Positions 56,267-64,000 of a stretch of 64,000 nucleotides of DNA are shown here, in pieces. A model generated the notes under the pieces. The model searched no databases, was not told the DNA's origin, and was given only the letters and a program-made list of their open reading frames with translations. Position 1 is the first letter of the stretch. Every line of letters begins with the position of its first letter. The position numbers and the translations under genes were made by a program. The stretch lies in NCBI RefSeq assembly GCF_019084545.1, contig NZ_JAHREP010000003.1, positions 1-64,000 on the forward strand, written 5' to 3'. Source of the stretch: Marinobacterium ramblicola. GTDB taxonomy: Bacteria; Pseudomonadota; Gammaproteobacteria; Pseudomonadales; Balneatricaceae.

Positions 56267-57068
56267 GGGCAGAACCTTTCTGTTGCTGACGCTGTCGGTG
56301 CTGTTCGCCGTCGGTGCCGCTATCTATGCCAACTCCTGGCTGCAACAGCAGTTGCCGGGAAACACGGCTGTCGCCGCCGAAGGGCAGCCGGTGGTCTTTG
56401 CGGCGATGGATATCCCCTATGGCCAGCCGATCGAGCGGCGCCATCTGAGTATCAAGCTGCTGCCCGCCGATCTGGTGCCGGCCAACAGTATCGCCGACCC
56501 CGCCGAGATCGAGGGGATGGTGCCGATACAGGACATCCTCGCCGATGATGTCGTGCGCATGCAGCGCCTGAGCAGTCACCAGGAGGGCACCACCCTGGCG
56601 GCACTGATCGATCCGGAAAAGCGGGCCTTTACCGTGCGTGTCAACGATGTGGTCGGGGTTGCGGGCTTCCTGTTGCCGGGCAACCACGTGGATATCATCG
56701 CCACCAAGAACGAGGGGCAGAGCGTTCGGGCCAAAACGGTGCTCAAGGATATCAAGGTGTTGGCGGTGGACCAGAAGGCACGTACCGACAAGAACGACCC
56801 GATCGTGGTGCGTGCCGTCACTCTGGAACTGACGCCGAAGGACTCGGAGGAGCTGGCCAAGTCACGTGACGAAGGACGGATTCAACTGACGCTGCGTAAT
56901 CCACTCAGTGAAGACGTAGTGGCGCAGGCGATCGAGCCGGAACCGGTCGAGCAGCCGGCAGTTGCACCTGCCCCGGTCAAGAAAAAGCAGACAAGCACAT
57001 ACAGCGCACCACCGTCCGTGATCGTGATCAAGGGCGTGGAGTGGGAGCGCCAAAGGGTTCCGATGTAG
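56259..57068 (+). CDS. cpaB: Flp pilus assembly protein CpaB
   Basis: 269 aa inner-membrane-anchored periplasmic protein (RcpC/CpaB). One N-terminal helix (about residues 5-22), a SAF domain (QPVVFAAMDIPYGQPIERRHL) and the FTVRVNDVVGVAGFLLPGNHVDI block. It links the secretin to the inner-membrane machine. Start 56259 has aggaggagg 7 bases upstream; earlier in-frame ATG codons at 56238 and 56253 are less well placed. Confidence 0.93.
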   Translation: MFKGRTFLLLTLSVLFAVGAAIYANSWLQQQLPGNTAVAAEGQPVVFAAMDIPYGQPIERRHLSIKLLPADLVPANSIADPAEIEGMVPIQDILADDVVRMQRLSSHQEGTTLAALIDPEKRAFTVRVNDVVGVAGFLLPGNHVDIIATKNEGQSVRAKTVLKDIKVLAVDQKARTDKNDPIVVRAVTLELTPKDSEELAKSRDEGRIQLTLRNPLSEDVVAQAIEPEPVEQPAVAPAPVKKKQTSTYSAPPSVIVIKGVEWERQRVPM

Positions 57069-57116
57069 TCCTGGTGCAGAGCCTCGAATCGGAAAGGCGA
57101 GTAAGGAGAATTGATA

Positions 57117-58733
57117 ATGGCTAAGCATACAGAACCCAAAAGAGCCGCAGCGCAGGCGAGGGAATTCTGGCAGGAGCTACTGCTGCCGGTCACCATCCTG
57201 ATGCTGCTGATGGCGATACTGGTCAGCCGTGAGGTGAATGCGGCAACCGCCGTTGAAACCGACGCCGATACGATGGTGCAGCACTTCTCGGTGCCGCTTT
57301 ACAAGTCGAAGGTGGTGCAGTTGAGCGGGCCGGTACACAAGGTATCGATCGGTAACGAGGAGGTGGCCGATATTCTGGTGATGCGCTCCCAGCAGATCTA
57401 TGTGCTGGGCAAGGGCATAGGCACCACCAACGTGCTGCTCTGGGACAAGAACAATCATCTGACGGCATCGATCGATGTGGAGGTGACGCCGGATATCAAC
57501 AGCTTGAAAGCGAAGCTCTACGAGATGGCGCCGAACGAGCGGATCAAGGTCAACTCCTCCCAGGGGTCGATCCTGCTCAGTGGCGAGGTCACCAATGTGG
57601 GCACCATGGATATGGCGGTGCGCCTGGCGGACAGTTTTCTGCAGAAACCTTCGGAGGAGGGCGCTACCCAGTTGGGTGAGGTGGTTAACCTGCTCAAGGT
57701 GGGCGGCTCCCAGCAGGTGATGTTGAAAGTCACGGTGGCCGAGATGTCGCGCAGCGTGATGAAGAGGTTAGGGGTCAAGTTTCATGCCTTGGATACGAGT
57801 GACGATCGTTGGCTGGTAGGCGGTAGCAGCGAGCCTGGATCCCTGTCCTATTCGATCGATAACAATCAGTTGACCACCGAAATAGGGAACACGCCACTCG
57901 AATTCGCGGCCAAGGGGTTGTTCGCTCAGTATCTGGATGGCGGCTTGCTGTTCCAGCTTGCTTTTGATGCGGCCAAGGAAAACGGCAGCGCCAAGGTGCT
58001 GGCCGAGCCGACGCTGACCACCCTGACCGGTCAGGAGGCGGAGTTCCTCTCCGGTGGCGAGTTTCCGATTCCGGTGCCCAACGAAGATGGCATCACCATC
58101 GAATTCAAGGAGTTTGGTGTCGGGTTGAAGTTTATCCCGGTTGTGCTGGACTCCGGCACGATCAATTTGAGTCTTAACGTCTCCGTGACCGAGCTGACCG
58201 GTTTGAACTCGGTCAACAACACGGTTAATGACAGCACATTCTTCGTGCCTGCGCTGACCAAGCGCAGTGCGCGCTCCACCGTGGAGCTGGGCGATGGTCA
58301 GACCATCGGTATCGCCGGCCTGATCAACGAAAGTACCCGCGATGCGGTAAGCAAGTTCCCGGGCCTGGGCGATGTGCCGGTACTGGGTCACCTGTTCCGC
58401 AGTCAGAGCTTTGAAAAGGGTGAATCGGAGTTGGTCATTCTTGTGACACCCACCTTGGCCAAACCGTTCAAGAACGAGGGGCTGAAGTTGCCGGGTGATG
58501 GCTTTGTCGAGCCCAGTGATGTGGAGTTCTATCTGCTGGGTCGCACCCAGGGGCGGATCGCGCAACAGGACAGCATGATGGCCGAAGATCCGGATTCGGC
58601 CGGGGCGGCAGCGGACGAGACCGAGGAAGCGATTGTGGCCGGTCAACCCGGTGAGATCTCCGGCGACGACGGTGCCCGTGTGTTCCCGGTAGCCGATGGC
58701 AGCGAGTCGGTCTTTGGCCATAGCATCGAATAG
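57117..58733 (+). CDS. cpaC: Tad pilus secretin CpaC/RcpA
   Basis: 538 aa outer-membrane secretin. Signal segment (about 20-42), N-terminal pilus-assembly/BON domain (KVSIGNEEVADILVMRSQQIYVLGKGIGTTNVLLW) and a C-terminal secretin domain with SGGEFPIPVP, GVGLKFIPVVLDSGTINL and VPVLGHLFRS. Start ATG 57117 has aaggag 8 bases upstream. It forms the pore for the pilus. Confidence 0.95.
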   Translation: MAKHTEPKRAAAQAREFWQELLLPVTILMLLMAILVSREVNAATAVETDADTMVQHFSVPLYKSKVVQLSGPVHKVSIGNEEVADILVMRSQQIYVLGKGIGTTNVLLWDKNNHLTASIDVEVTPDINSLKAKLYEMAPNERIKVNSSQGSILLSGEVTNVGTMDMAVRLADSFLQKPSEEGATQLGEVVNLLKVGGSQQVMLKVTVAEMSRSVMKRLGVKFHALDTSDDRWLVGGSSEPGSLSYSIDNNQLTTEIGNTPLEFAAKGLFAQYLDGGLLFQLAFDAAKENGSAKVLAEPTLTTLTGQEAEFLSGGEFPIPVPNEDGITIEFKEFGVGLKFIPVVLDSGTINLSLNVSVTELTGLNSVNNTVNDSTFFVPALTKRSARSTVELGDGQTIGIAGLINESTRDAVSKFPGLGDVPVLGHLFRSQSFEKGESELVILVTPTLAKPFKNEGLKLPGDGFVEPSDVEFYLLGRTQGRIAQQDSMMAEDPDSAGAAADETEEAIVAGQPGEISGDDGARVFPVADGSESVFGHSIE

Positions 58734-58769
58734 CTTGCCTTGGGCGAGCAATAGATGGAGAGCAGAGTC

Positions 58770-59042
58770 ATGAGCAGGTTTAACTGGAAATATATGGCGC
58801 TGGCGGTGGGCTTGTTGTCGGTGCCCGGTTGCAGCGGCTACGGGAATCCGTCGCCGGAACCCATGGGGATGGCCCTGGAGGAGATGCGTCAGGCGCAAAC
58901 CCATGACGCCTATGCCGCCGACAATCCCAAACCCTTGCTTCTGGATGGCGAGAAAGGGGAGCAGGTGGTCCTGGAATACCGGGGCAAGGCGCAGAGTGCG
59001 TCCGGCATCCAGGGCGATATCGAGATCAATATCGGCAACTGA
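58770..59042 (+). CDS. Small lipoprotein of the Tad cluster
   Basis: 90 aa. Signal peptide with lipobox LSVPGC (lipidated C21), then a short acidic soluble part. Position after the secretin suggests a pilotin-like role or the place of CpaD/RcpB, but it is much shorter than those proteins and I cannot align it to them. ATG 58755 is an alternative start. Confidence 0.75.
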   Translation: MSRFNWKYMALAVGLLSVPGCSGYGNPSPEPMGMALEEMRQAQTHDAYAADNPKPLLLDGEKGEQVVLEYRGKAQSASGIQGDIEINIGN

Positions 59043-59107
59043 ATGGCGCAGTAGCCATGAGCAATTCAGAGTTGGGGCTAGACCCCAACCCCTGAAGGGA
59101 GGCGAAG

Positions 59108-60514
59108 ATGAATCGCCCGGCATACAACAGAACGAGAAGGGCGGCGTTCAACGGCGCGACCCGAAAGCGACAGGGCGGTGTGGTCCTGGTGCTGGTGGCC
59201 ATTGCCATGTTGGCCTTGCTGGCCATAGCGGGAATGGCGCTGGACGGTGGCCACATGCTGCTGAGTAAAACCCGGTTGCAAAACGCGGTGGATGCGGCGG
59301 CTCTCAGTGCGGCCCGCACGGTCGCCGATCTCCCGGATACTACCCCCGTGGCGACGATCCATAGTGAAGCCGAGGCTGCCGCGCTGGCCACTTTTCTCAG
59401 CAACCTCAGCCTCGATGACAACGGTGAGTTGAACGAAGCTTATGCCAGCAGTGGAACGCCGTTGATCGTTCAGTTCTCGGAGACGCTGAACCCGTTCACG
59501 CCCGATGCCAATGCGCTGCCCTACGTGCGGGTCATTGCCCAGGATATGGAGCTCGAGGCCTGGTTGATACAGGTGGTCGGGATGAATGAAAAGCCGGTCA
59601 GTGCTACCGCTGTAGCAGGTCCGATCGGGCTCAATGCAACCAACTGCGACCTGCTGCCGATCCTGGCCTGCGGCTGTGATCCGGATGGTCGCACCGCGAC
59701 ACCGGATGATGACTGCGGCCCGGATGATGGCGACTATTTCGGCTATCACGACGACGGAACCAGCGATGTCGCGAGCCTGGCGGATATCAGCGTGATCAAA
59801 CTGGCCGGCGGCAGCGGTACCGATGTGGGGCCGGGCAATTTCCGCCTGTTGCGCCTGGACGGTACTGGCGGTAACGATCTTCGCGATGCCTTGGCCGGGG
59901 TGGCTAATCAATGCACCAGCATCGGCGACGACGAAGCGGCGGATACCGAGCCCGGCAACAAGTCGGGGCCGACGGGGCAGGGGCTGAATACCCGCTTGGG
60001 TATTTACCAGGGGCCGGTGGATCCCACCGAAGCGCCGGCTGACGTGGTCAGCTACACCTATATGAATGGCGTTACGCCGGCGGGGCCTACACCCCAGAGT
60101 TCCAACCGGCTGGTGCTGGAGGGGATCGACCAGAACAACAGGCCGATCATCAAGCGTGAGGATGGCAGTACCAGTATTGACGGCCTGTTCGATTACCAGG
60201 ACTACCTGGATGAGTACGCAACCAACTTCCCCGATTGTGCAGGCGAAGGCTGCGGCAGGCGCAAGCTGGTGCTGCCGATTGGCGACTGTACCGGCACCAC
60301 AACCGGTACCAGTGAAGATGTGCATGTCTACACCGTGGGCTGCTTCTTCCTGATGCAGGATGTGGAGGTGGGTACAGAGGCAGAGGTGTTCGGTCAGTTC
60401 TTCTCCGAGTCGGAGGGGTGCGACGCCATCGGTACCTTCACCGATACTCCCAGTGAGGACCCTGTGCCGATCAAGATCGTGCTGTTCCGGGATCCGGACA
60501 GGGAGGACTCCTGA
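59108..60514 (+). CDS. TadG-like pilus assembly protein
   Basis: 468 aa. N-terminal pilin-like helix (GGVVLVLVAIAMLALLAIAGMALDGG) followed by SKTRLQNAVDAAALSAARTV, the TadG/TadE-type start. It lacks a recognisable von Willebrand A domain. Residues about 180-220 contain two Cys pairs and a run rich in Asp (CDPDGRT, PDDDCGPDDGDY), suggesting a Ca-binding or disulfide-stabilised insertion. Probably a minor pseudopilin. Its stop overlaps the next start by one base (TGATG). Confidence 0.88.
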   Translation: MNRPAYNRTRRAAFNGATRKRQGGVVLVLVAIAMLALLAIAGMALDGGHMLLSKTRLQNAVDAAALSAARTVADLPDTTPVATIHSEAEAAALATFLSNLSLDDNGELNEAYASSGTPLIVQFSETLNPFTPDANALPYVRVIAQDMELEAWLIQVVGMNEKPVSATAVAGPIGLNATNCDLLPILACGCDPDGRTATPDDDCGPDDGDYFGYHDDGTSDVASLADISVIKLAGGSGTDVGPGNFRLLRLDGTGGNDLRDALAGVANQCTSIGDDEAADTEPGNKSGPTGQGLNTRLGIYQGPVDPTEAPADVVSYTYMNGVTPAGPTPQSSNRLVLEGIDQNNRPIIKREDGSTSIDGLFDYQDYLDEYATNFPDCAGEGCGRRKLVLPIGDCTGTTTGTSEDVHVYTVGCFFLMQDVEVGTEAEVFGQFFSESEGCDAIGTFTDTPSEDPVPIKIVLFRDPDREDS

Positions 60515-61017
60515 TGAACAGGTGCAAAGGTTCAGCCAGGCGGCGCCAGCGCGGTTTGGCCGCAGTGGAGATGACGTTGGTGCTGCCGGTGCTGCTGCTG
60601 CTGATGCTGGCCACGGCGGAGATCGGCCGCATGCTGTACCAGTACAACACCCTGACCAAAGCGCAGCGCAACGGTGTGCGCCTGCTGGCGACGCAGCTCA
60701 ACTACGGCCAGCAGTCGAGCCTGGAGGACTGTCCGACACTGGGCGGCACGCTGCCTGATAACCTGATCAACCGGGCGCGCAACCTGATCGTTTATGGCGC
60801 CGAGGGTGGCGGTGCCACCCCAATTCTGGACGGTCTGGCCACGGCGAATGTGGGCTTTTGCGAGGTGCCGGCACTGAACGAGATCCAGGTTCATGTCGAG
60901 TACGACTTCACGCCGATGCTGTTCAACAGCCTGCCCCGCTTTGGCTCAGGCGCGGATATCAACATCGATTTTCCGCTCGATAGCTCGGTCAGCATGCGCG
61001 TGCTGGGGGGGAGTTGA
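60514..61017 (+). CDS. tadE: TadE family pseudopilin (first)
   Basis: 167 aa. Pilin-like N-terminus QRGLAAVEMTLVLPVLLLLMLATAEIGRM with Glu at the expected +5 position, then a soluble domain with two Cys. TadE-like pseudopilins are processed by TadV and act in pilus assembly or priming. Confidence 0.9.
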   Translation: MNRCKGSARRRQRGLAAVEMTLVLPVLLLLMLATAEIGRMLYQYNTLTKAQRNGVRLLATQLNYGQQSSLEDCPTLGGTLPDNLINRARNLIVYGAEGGGATPILDGLATANVGFCEVPALNEIQVHVEYDFTPMLFNSLPRFGSGADINIDFPLDSSVSMRVLGGS

Positions 61018-61021
61018 AGCC

Positions 61022-61495
61022 ATGAATATGAGTGTCGGCAAGCAGCGTCAACGGGGCGTCACCACGGTCGAGTTTGCCCTGGTCGGCTCCGTGCTGTTCA
61101 TTGTCCTGTTCGGCTTGATCGAGTTCGGTCGGCTGCTGTTTACCTGGAACGTGCTGGATGAGGCGACCCGCCGGGCCGCGCGGGTAGCGGTGGTCTGCCC
61201 GGTTACCGCGGCGGGCCAGCAGTTCGCGCGGGAGGTCGGGGCCTTCGGTGGCGCGGTACTGCCCGGATTCACCGAGGCCAATATCCTGCTCAGCTACCTG
61301 CAGGAGGATGGCCTTACGCCGGCGACGGCGACGGAGAACACCTATTACGTGCGCTCAGCCATTACTGATTATACGCATCAGATGCTGATTCCATTTATCA
61401 ACATAACCTTGGATGCCGATGCATTCGAGACAACCTTACCGGCGGAGAGTCTGGGTGTGCACCCCACTGCAGCGGGAGCTGCGCCCTGTCCATAG
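61022..61495 (+). CDS. tadE: TadE family pseudopilin (second)
   Basis: 157 aa. N-terminus QRGVTTVEFALVGSVLFIVLFGLIEFGRLLF is the TadE signature. Start ATG 61022 just after the first TadE stop (5-base gap). Together with the TadG-like protein it gives a three-gene minor pilin set. Confidence 0.92.
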   Translation: MNMSVGKQRQRGVTTVEFALVGSVLFIVLFGLIEFGRLLFTWNVLDEATRRAARVAVVCPVTAAGQQFAREVGAFGGAVLPGFTEANILLSYLQEDGLTPATATENTYYVRSAITDYTHQMLIPFINITLDADAFETTLPAESLGVHPTAAGAAPCP

Positions 61496-61564
61496 TCGTA
61501 ACGGGGCGAGCGAGAAGAACCCAGGGTCAGTGAGGAGAGCCCTCAGCCAACGAGGAGAGCCGTC

Positions 61565-62806
61565 ATGATGAAACAGAACCTGCTCTATGAAGTGAAAAAA
61601 TCGCCGGTTGGCAAGGTTGCCAGCGAGTTCTCGATCCTGATCGCCAGTCGCTCCCCCGATGCCTTGACCGAGCTGAAAACCGCATTGACCCTGCTGCCGG
61701 CGGGTATCGATATCAATTGCAGACTGATCAGCAATGGTCACTCGGATCCACTCTATGGCCTTGAACGTCTGCCGGATCTGCTTATCTTCCGCATCGGCGA
61801 CAGTTGGCAGGCGGAGCTGGAGGCGCTCTGCTCGCGCCCGGCCGATGCCCGGGTGGCGACGCTGGTGGTCAGTTCGCAGAGCGATTCCCAGGCGATGCGG
61901 TTGTCGATGAAGGCCGGGGCGAGAGACTTCTTTGCCGAGCCGCTGCAGGAGGGTGAACTGCAACGTGCCGTCGACCAACTGTATCGCGAGACCCTTGACC
62001 AGCAGGGGGCACTGAATGCGCATCTGACCGTGGTGATGAACGCCAAGGGCGGTTCCGGTGCCAGTCTTATCGCCACCAACCTGGCCCATCAGATGGCGGC
62101 GGGAGGCAGGCGCAAGGTGGTGCTGATCGACCTTGACCTGCAGTTTGGCGCGCTGTCCCACTATCTCGACCTCAATCCCCAGCGCGGTATCAAGCAGGCA
62201 CTGGAGAACGTGGAGGATCTGGACAGCGTGGCGCTGGAGGGTTATCTGGCCAACCACGTCAGCGGACTCAAGGTGCTCAGCTCGGAGTCCGACCGGTTGA
62301 TGCTGAACGAGGAGGTATCGAACGATCAGCTGTTGCAGCTGTTCAAACTCTTGGCCAAAGACCATCAGCAACTGGTGGTCGATCTGCCGCGTCAGATCGA
62401 CCTGACCACGACCACCGTGCTGGAGAGGGCGGACCAGGTGGTACTGGTGCTGCAGCAGGGGATTACCCATCTGCGGGACGCGGCTCGGCTGATCGAGGTT
62501 ATGCGTCGGGACCTGGATATCCCCGATCACCGCATTCTGGTGGTGCTGAACAGGTACGACAAGTCGGCACCGATCAGTATCGCGGAGGTTTCAAAAGCAC
62601 TGAAACATCAGCCGATACTGACCATCCCGAACGATTTCAAACATGTCTGCGAGTCATTGAACAACGGCATGCCGCTGCTGCAGATCGCGCGGCGCGCGCC
62701 CATTACTCGAGCTCTACATACCTTGAGCGAGCAGGTGGCAGGGGCAGGACCAGCCCCCCGGCCCGGATTGCTGGGCAAACTCCTAGGTCTGGTCAAGGGG
62801 GATTAA
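61565..62806 (+). CDS. cpaE: CpaE/TadZ-like pilus localisation ATPase
   Basis: 413 aa. An N-terminal receiver-like domain (about residues 15-135, degenerate) and a C-terminal MinD/ParA ATPase domain with the modified P-loop MNAKGGSGASLIATNLA, where the usual lysine is replaced (typical of CpaE/TadZ), and VVLIDLDLQFGALSHYLDL. It marks the site of pilus assembly at the pole or membrane. Start 61565 has gaggag 7 bases upstream. Confidence 0.92.
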   Translation: MMKQNLLYEVKKSPVGKVASEFSILIASRSPDALTELKTALTLLPAGIDINCRLISNGHSDPLYGLERLPDLLIFRIGDSWQAELEALCSRPADARVATLVVSSQSDSQAMRLSMKAGARDFFAEPLQEGELQRAVDQLYRETLDQQGALNAHLTVVMNAKGGSGASLIATNLAHQMAAGGRRKVVLIDLDLQFGALSHYLDLNPQRGIKQALENVEDLDSVALEGYLANHVSGLKVLSSESDRLMLNEEVSNDQLLQLFKLLAKDHQQLVVDLPRQIDLTTTTVLERADQVVLVLQQGITHLRDAARLIEVMRRDLDIPDHRILVVLNRYDKSAPISIAEVSKALKHQPILTIPNDFKHVCESLNNGMPLLQIARRAPITRALHTLSEQVAGAGPAPRPGLLGKLLGLVKGD

Positions 62807-62809
62807 GTC

Positions 62810-64000
62810 ATGTCGATTCTAGGTAACAGGATCAATAAACTGCGGGTGCCCGAGGCAACAACCCCTGCAGTTGAAGAGGTGGTCGAGCGGGAACGCCCGC
62901 CGTTGATGATCGAAACCCTGTCTGCCGCGGAACTGGAGTGCAAGCAGCAGTTGCATCAGGAGCTGCTCAAACGCATGGACCTGTCGTTGATCGACAGCCT
63001 GGAAGAGAGGGAGGCGAGGCGGCAGATCGGTGATATCTGTCGCCAGTTGATGGACGAACGGACCGTTCCGTTCAGCACCCAGTCGCGTCAGAAGATCATG
63101 AAGCTGATCGAGGACGAGATCATGGGGCTGGGGCCGCTGGAGCCGCTGCTCGATGACACCACCATCTCCGATATTCTGGTCAACGGTTACGACTCGATCT
63201 ATGTCGAACGTTTCGGCAAATTGGAGCCCTGTCCGGTCAGCTTCAGCAGCAATAACCACCTGATGAACACCATCGACCGCATCGTCTCCAGCGTCGGCCG
63301 TCATATCGACGAGTCCTCGCCCATGGTGGATGCACGGCTCAAGGACGGCTCCAGGGTCAACGTGATCATCCCGCCGCTGGCGCTGGATGGACCGCAGATC
63401 TCGATCCGTCGTTTCATGGTCGAGTTGCTGTCGATGCAGAACCTGATCGAACTGGGGTCGGTCGAGGAGAAGGTAGCACCGATTCTGGAAGGGATCGTCA
63501 AGGCGCGTCTCAATATCCTGATCTCCGGCGGTACCGGCTCGGGCAAGACCACGCTGCTCAACATCCTCTCCGCCTATATCCCCCATGACGAGCGGATCGT
63601 CACCATCGAAGACTCGGCGGAGCTGCAGCTGCAACAGCCACACGTGGTGCGCCTGGAAACCCGGCCGCCCAATATCGAGGGGCGCGGCGAGGTGACCCAG
63701 CGCGACCTGGTGCGCAACAGTTTGAGGATGCGACCGGACCGGATAGTGCTCGGCGAGGTACGTGGCGGCGAAACCCTGGACATGCTGCAGGCGATGAACA
63801 CCGGACACGACGGTTCGCTCACCACCATCCATGCCAACAGCGCCCGCGACGCCCTCGGGCGTATCGAGAACATGGTGGCGATGACCGGTATCAGCTTCCC
63901 TACGAAGGCCCTGCGTGCACAGATCGCCTCGGCGATCGATGTAGTGTTGCAGGTCACCCGGCTCGAGGATGGCCGACGCAAACTGGTCAGTATCCAGGAG
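62810..64000 (+). CDS. cpaF: Pilus secretion ATPase CpaF/TadA (partial, runs off the right edge)
   Basis: The 5' part of a type II/IV secretion ATPase, 397 codons, open at the window end. N-terminal helical domain, then [18 protein letters not shown] and [18 protein letters not shown], the Walker [15 protein letters not shown] (K246), Asp box [21 protein letters not shown], Walker [15 protein letters not shown] and His box [20 protein letters not shown]. It powers Tad pilus assembly. ATG 62810 is 3 bases after cpaE. Confidence 0.96.
   Translation, partial: MSILGNRINKLRVPEATTPAVEEVVERERPPLMIETLSAAELECKQQLHQELLKRMDLSLIDSLEEREARRQIGDICRQLMDERTVPFSTQSRQKIMKLIEDEIMGLGPLEPLLDDTTISDILVNGYDSIYVERFGKLEPCPVSFSSNNHLMNTIDRIVSSVGRHIDESSPMVDARLKDGSRVNVIIPPLALDGPQISIRRFMVELLSMQNLIELGSVEEKVAPILEGIVKARLNILISGGTGSGKTTLLNILSAYIPHDERIVTIEDSAELQLQQPHVVRLETRPPNIEGRGEVTQRDLVRNSLRMRPDRIVLGEVRGGETLDMLQAMNTGHDGSLTTIHANSARDALGRIENMVAMTGISFPTKALRAQIASAIDVVLQVTRLEDGRRKLVSIQE

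Overview
The window is chromosomal DNA from a gammaproteobacterium. The evidence is gene order: rrn end / sdhE-ygfX / nadB <> rpoE-rseA-rseC-mucD / lepA-lepB-DUF4845-rnc-era-recO-pdxJ-acpS, and accB-accC-prmA-DUF3426-dusB-fis-purH-purD. Both blocks are classic gammaproteobacterial (Pseudomonas/Chromatiales-like) arrangements. GC is moderately high and long antisense reading frames are common. I cannot name the genus from sequence alone; a Chromatiales-type lineage is a reasonable guess, not a result.

Layout. 1-381: 3' tip of 23S rRNA, spacer, 5S rRNA and terminator. 478-4942: sdhE, ygfX, nadB (opposite strand) and the sigma-E envelope-stress operon; its anti-sigma gene is an unusual in-frame RseA + RseB-C-terminal-domain fusion, and no separate rseB is present. 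4988-13010: mucD-type protease, then lepA to acpS (translation, secretion, rRNA processing, DNA repair, PLP and ACP maturation). 13209-22688: cysM, relA, mazG, ppc, adk, rlmB and two small unknown genes. 22685-34587: ten genes all on the minus strand: leucine dehydrogenase and a branched-chain 2-oxoacid dehydrogenase (E1a, E1b, E2), the PrkA-DUF444-SpoVR stress triad, a HIT protein, a phosphotransacylase and acetate kinase. 34863-44704: TPR lipoprotein, LysE-family exporter, purD-purH-fis-dusB, DUF3426, prmA, accC-accB, also on the minus strand. 45180-50019: DUF2333, a ParA ATPase, and the divergent purine/pyrimidine salvage genes hpt and upp-uraA.

50148-53647 is the accessory part: a Phd/ParE toxin-antitoxin pair, a frameshifted DUF2971 gene, and a 496-bp direct repeat (51344-51839 and 52499-52994) that brackets a DUF4160/DUF2442 gene pair and duplicates the 3' end of a receiver-AraC regulator gene.

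53929 to the end of the window is a Tad/Flp pilus locus: flp pilin, tadV/cpaA prepilin peptidase, a novel-looking AAA+ ATPase, cpaB, secretin cpaC, a small lipoprotein, a TadG-like and two TadE-like pseudopilins, cpaE and the start of cpaF, which runs off the right edge. The receiver-AraC regulator is divergent from it and is the natural candidate regulator.

The strongest points for follow-up are the RseA-RseB fusion, the repeat-bracketed insertion, the AAA+ ATPase inside the Tad operon, and an E2 acyltransferase lacking the catalytic-motif aspartate.
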